The position numbers were made by a program, and so were the translations under genes. DNA of 6,991 nucleotides from Bacteroidales bacterium (lineage in GTDB: Bacteria; Bacteroidota; Bacteroidia; Bacteroidales; UBA4181), in contig JAISKR010000115.1 in the NCBI GenBank assembly GCA_031260845.1, positions 1 to 6,991 of the forward strand, written 5' to 3'. Shown one piece after another: positions 4,618 through 6,991 of the stretch. A model generated the notes under the pieces. It was not told the origin of the DNA. It saw only the letters and a program-made list of their open reading frames with translations, and ran no database searches. Every line of letters starts with the position of its first letter. The stretch's first letter is position 1.

Positions 4618-5898
4618 ATGACCTTTTCCCGTCGTTTTTTGTTTATCATCCTGTCAGGACTGCCTTTTGCCATGTCGGCACAGTATGAGCCGCCGGAAAG
4701 CATTTATCCCGATGCCGTTTTTGATGAAAATATCAAAACTGTCCGTTTGCACAAGGAAGGATGGGAAGTGTCTTACCCCATTGCCAACCTTGCCGACGAA
4801 GAGCCTTTGACGCTCAGTTTCGATGAAATCGGCACTTCCATGAAAAACTACGCCTATTCTATTGTCCACTGCGATGCGGGTTGGAAGCAGTCGCGAGTGT
4901 CAGAGGCGGAGTATATGAACGGTTTCACGGTCAATTATGTTCGCGATTACAGTTTTTCGTTCAACACCTTGATACCTTACGTGCATTACCGGATTTCACT
5001 GCCTAACGAGGATGTGGCGCTGAAATTATCCGGCAATTACGCCATTCTCGTCTTTGAAGATGGCGAAGAAGAGCGACCGGTAATGTGCAAACGTTTCAGC
5101 ATCACCGAATCTATCGCTACCATACAAGCCGCTGCCATTCAACCTCGCCAGACAGCCTATCAGAACGAATGGCAACAGTTGGAATTTGTTGTGCGGACAG
5201 CCAATCTGCCGATTGAAAATGCCCATCAGGATGTGAAAATAGTGATTCTGAAAAACGGAATTTGGCAATATGCACTCACAGGCGTCAAACCATTGTTTAT
5301 CCGCCGGAATGAACTGGATTACAGGCAGGAAAAAGCGGGTTTGTTTCTTGCAGGCAACGAATACCGCCCGTTAGACCTGAAAAGCATCCGCTATGCCTCG
5401 ACACCCATGGGCAAGATAGATTTTGAACAGACTACCTATCATTTCTACCTGAAACCGGACGAAACACGCAAACGGTATCTCTTTCGCGATGATTTTAACG
5501 GGAGATATTCCGTTCAGTCCGAAAAAACGGATAAGCCCGACGTGGAGTGCGAATACGTGTATGCACATTTTGCTTTGAAAGCATTTCAGCCGTTTCCGGA
5601 TGGACAGGTGTATGTCTTAGGCTCTTTTTGCAACTATGCCTGCACGCCGGAAAACCGCATGACCTACAACAAGGATAACGGGCAATACGAGGCTACCATC
5701 CTGCTCAAACAGGGGTATTACAACTACCAGTATGCCTTTTTGCCCTTCAAAAAGCCGGTTTTAGACGAACAATTGATTGAAGGCAGTTTCAGCGACACCG
5801 AGAACGATTATCTCATTTATGTGTATCACGGAGGACGACTGTCGCGCTACGACCGCCTGATAGGAGTAACCATCGTCAATTCGCTGTACCGGAACTGA
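4618..5898 (+). CDS. DUF5103 / type IX secretion system plug-type protein, exported
   Basis: The 426 residues start with a signal peptide (MTFSRRFLFIILSGLPFAMSA, likely cleavage after Ala21), giving an exported, probably periplasmic or outer-membrane-associated protein. The mature part shows the DUF5103 pattern: ESIYPDAVFDENIKTVRLHKEGWEVSYP (27-54), LTLSFDEIGTSMKNYAYSIVHCDAGW (64-89), YVHYRISLPNEDVALKLSGNYAILVFEDG (121-149), then the region around 230-275. Proteins with this domain include Plug, which seals the SprA translocon of the type IX secretion system; in Bacteroidales without that system the role is unclear. A C-terminal section at 327-375 (VYVLGSF, NRMTYNKDNGQYEATILLKQGYYNYQYAF) resembles an E-set/carbohydrate-binding-like Ig fold. 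The length is typical and the frame is intact. No other secretion gene lies in the window. The start is supported by the signal peptide beginning exactly there. Confidence 0.85.
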   Translation: MTFSRRFLFIILSGLPFAMSAQYEPPESIYPDAVFDENIKTVRLHKEGWEVSYPIANLADEEPLTLSFDEIGTSMKNYAYSIVHCDAGWKQSRVSEAEYMNGFTVNYVRDYSFSFNTLIPYVHYRISLPNEDVALKLSGNYAILVFEDGEEERPVMCKRFSITESIATIQAAAIQPRQTAYQNEWQQLEFVVRTANLPIENAHQDVKIVILKNGIWQYALTGVKPLFIRRNELDYRQEKAGLFLAGNEYRPLDLKSIRYASTPMGKIDFEQTTYHFYLKPDETRKRYLFRDDFNGRYSVQSEKTDKPDVECEYVYAHFALKAFQPFPDGQVYVLGSFCNYACTPENRMTYNKDNGQYEATILLKQGYYNYQYAFLPFKKPVLDEQLIEGSFSDTENDYLIYVYHGGRLSRYDRLIGVTIVNSLYRN

Positions 5899-5906
5899 CG
5901 CCAAAA

Positions 5907-6173
5907 TTATTGAGGATTTTTTCCTGCGTAAAGGTCTTCCTGTGCAAAAACCAAGTCCCAATTTTTACCCCAGACGATGTTATTTCCCTCAATTTTGAAT
6001 TTCTGAAACTTTTTCAAATCGCGATATTTGTCCCATTGCGGATGAGGGTGTTTGTATAGGAATCCGCCAAAGTCAATGTCGCGAACCGTATCGTCGGCAA
6101 AGGTAATACGCACCGTGTAATCATCAAGATATGTGGCGTGTACAATGCTAAGAAAATACTTTGTTTTTTTCAT
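5907..6173 (-). CDS. DUF2442 domain protein
   Basis: This small protein of 88 residues consists essentially of a single DUF2442 domain. The typical pattern is visible: LDDYTVRITFADDTVRDIDFGGFL (16-39) as the first strand pair, YRDLKKFQKFKIEGNNIVWGKNWDLVFAQEDLY (50-82) with the conserved Ile-Val-Trp (66-68), Asp73 and the closing Leu-Tyr. Its start codon overlaps the stop of the upstream DUF4160 gene (ATGA, 6173-6170), so translation is coupled. The biochemical activity is unknown. The DUF4160-DUF2442 pairing recurs in many bacteria and looks like a toxin-antitoxin-type or accessory module, but this is inference from gene layout only. It converges on the plug-type gene with an 8-nt gap and no visible terminator. 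Confidence 0.82.
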   Translation of the reverse strand: MKKTKYFLSIVHATYLDDYTVRITFADDTVRDIDFGGFLYKHPHPQWDKYRDLKKFQKFKIEGNNIVWGKNWDLVFAQEDLYAGKNPQ

Positions 6174-6508
6174 TGGTTCTTTACTTTGGGGATTTTTACT
6201 TCTTTCTCAATTTTCGTTTTGATGCTGGTTTTCTGAACCTGCTCTTTCAACACAAATACAGCAACCCATTTTGTGACTATTTCTTCGGAGAAGTGAGTAA
6301 TAAAATCCCTTGCCATTTTTTCATCACGAGCAGATAATAAATCTACACCGCGTTTTTTTCGGCTACGTATTTCTGTTAATACATTATTATATATAATCAT
6401 ATCAAAGATACTCTCTCTATCCCCATGTTTCACGTGTACATGAATGGGGTCGTGTTCGCTGGAATAAAAGTAGAACACCAATCCGAAATATTCAAAAATT
6501 TCTGGCAT
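6170..6508 (-). CDS. DUF4160 domain protein
   Basis: This protein of 112 residues has a DUF4160 domain at about 1-80. The conserved histidine-rich motif is clear: FYFYSSEHDPIHVHVKHGDRE (12-32), with His19, Pro21, His23, His25 and His28, followed by the FDM strand and a helical RDFITHFSEEIVTKW segment (67-81). The last 30 residues are Lys-rich and low in complexity (KTKIEKEVKIPKVKNQ), longer than the minimal domain. The His cluster suggests metal or nucleic-acid binding, but no activity is known to me. It is the first gene of the pair; the stop overlaps the DUF2442 start by 4 nt. A well-placed -7 box lies about 30 nt upstream. Confidence 0.82.
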   Translation of the reverse strand: MPEIFEYFGLVFYFYSSEHDPIHVHVKHGDRESIFDMIIYNNVLTEIRSRKKRGVDLLSARDEKMARDFITHFSEEIVTKWVAVFVLKEQVQKTSIKTKIEKEVKIPKVKNQ

Positions 6509-6536
6509 AACTGTTTTGGCTTACAATTTCACAATG

Positions 6537-6566
6537 CAAAAATAATACTTTTTTTGAATATACAAC
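6537..6566 (-). promoter_or_regulatory. Promoter for the DUF4160-DUF2442 pair
   Basis: On the minus strand the -7 box is TATTTTTG (6544-6537), exact to TAnnTTTG. A -33-like GTTG (6566-6563) lies 18 nt upstream, close to the preferred 19. This is the best-spaced promoter in the window and leaves a leader of about 25 nt. Confidence 0.55.
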
Positions 6567-6575
6567 GTTTTTATC

Positions 6576-6606
6576 TTTATAAATTGTGTAAAATTTGCTA
6601 TCTTTG
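6576..6606 (+). promoter_or_regulatory. Promoter for yebC
   Basis: The -7 box TATCTTTG (6599-6606) is an exact match, and TTTA at 6576-6579 occupies the -33 place with exactly 19 nt between. The start codon follows 41 nt later. It overlaps nothing on the opposite strand but lies within 10 nt of the DUF4160 promoter, so the two initiation regions share a 139-bp gap. Confidence 0.6.
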
Positions 6607-6647
6607 CCGAAAGAAATAAATATTTAATAAATATATCAATATATTGT

Positions 6648-6991
6648 ATGTCAGGACATAGTAAATGGTCAACCATTAAGAGAAAGAAAGGCGCTTTGGA
6701 TCAAAGACGATCGAAGATTTTTTCACGTCTCATCAAAGAGATTAGTGTAGCGGTAAAAGAAGGCGGCAGCGACCCGGAAGGCAATGCCCGTCTGCGTTTG
6801 GCGCTCAACAATGCCAGAGGCGCCAATATGCCCAAGGATAATATCACGCGGGCATTGACCAAAGCCAAAGATACTGAGGCATTGTCGGAGGTTACCTACG
6901 AGGGATACGCATCCAACGGGATTGCGGTTTTCATCGAATGTCTGACCGACAACACCCAGCGCACATTAGCCAACATTCGCGCCATTTTCAA
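6648..6991 (+). CDS. yebC: YebC/PmpR (TACO1) family protein, 3' end outside the window
   Basis: The reading frame is open from the ATG at 6648 to the window end, giving 114 codons plus two bases of a family usually about 240 residues long. The N-terminus is the family hallmark: MSGHSKWSTIKRKKGALDQRRSKIFSRLIKEI, with HSKW at 4-7. Next come GNARLRLALNNARGANMPKDNITRAL (45-70) and the start of domain 2 with YEGYASNGIAVFIECLTDN (84-102). YebC-type proteins have been named transcriptional regulators (PmpR), but the relation to mitochondrial TACO1 and recent work point to a translation role at difficult, proline-rich stretches. No Shine-Dalgarno sequence is seen, only AU-rich leader. The truncation is only the window edge. 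Confidence 0.93.
   Translation, partial: MSGHSKWSTIKRKKGALDQRRSKIFSRLIKEISVAVKEGGSDPEGNARLRLALNNARGANMPKDNITRALTKAKDTEALSEVTYEGYASNGIAVFIECLTDNTQRTLANIRAIF

Overview
The window looks like a chromosomal segment from a member of the Bacteroidota, most likely order Bacteroidales. The evidence is the close family character of the proteins (nucleoid-associated protein, acyl-ACP thioesterase next to ilvH, a type IX secretion plug-type protein), the scarcity of Shine-Dalgarno sequences before the start codons, and several copies of the Bacteroidota-type -7 promoter box TAnnTTTG. There is no tRNA, rRNA, CRISPR array, transposase or other obvious mobile element. The window is gene-dense with short AT-rich gaps, and no gene-free stretch exceeds about 210 bases.

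Left part, minus strand (30-2956). Reading in the direction of transcription, the order is ilvH (acetolactate synthase small subunit), an acyl-ACP thioesterase 4 nt downstream, and a small secreted protein of FPD repeats 20 nt further on. These three probably form one transcript. They are followed by a gap holding two perfect palindromes, and then a separately promoted gene for a YejK/NdpA-type nucleoid-associated protein.

Centre, plus strand (3114-5898). A divergent promoter region of about 157 bp separates ilvH from atpF and atpH, the b and delta subunits of F-type ATP synthase. Next come a small helix-turn-helix protein, a GC-rich hairpin, and a signal-peptide-bearing DUF5103/T9SS-plug family protein.

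Right part. A minus-strand pair of small genes, DUF4160 then DUF2442, overlaps by 4 nt and converges on the plug-type gene. It is divergently promoted from yebC, which the window end cuts off after 114 codons.

Three things stand out. The 107-residue FPD-repeat protein matches my recollection of the family predicted to form a 7(1) ('septoil') knot. The perfect palindromes directly after it have no U-tract and are unexplained. Two normally contiguous gene sets appear split: atpFH lacks atpB/atpE upstream and atpA/atpG downstream, and ilvH-thioesterase lacks ilvB upstream and ilvC downstream. This suggests a rearranged genome or lineage.
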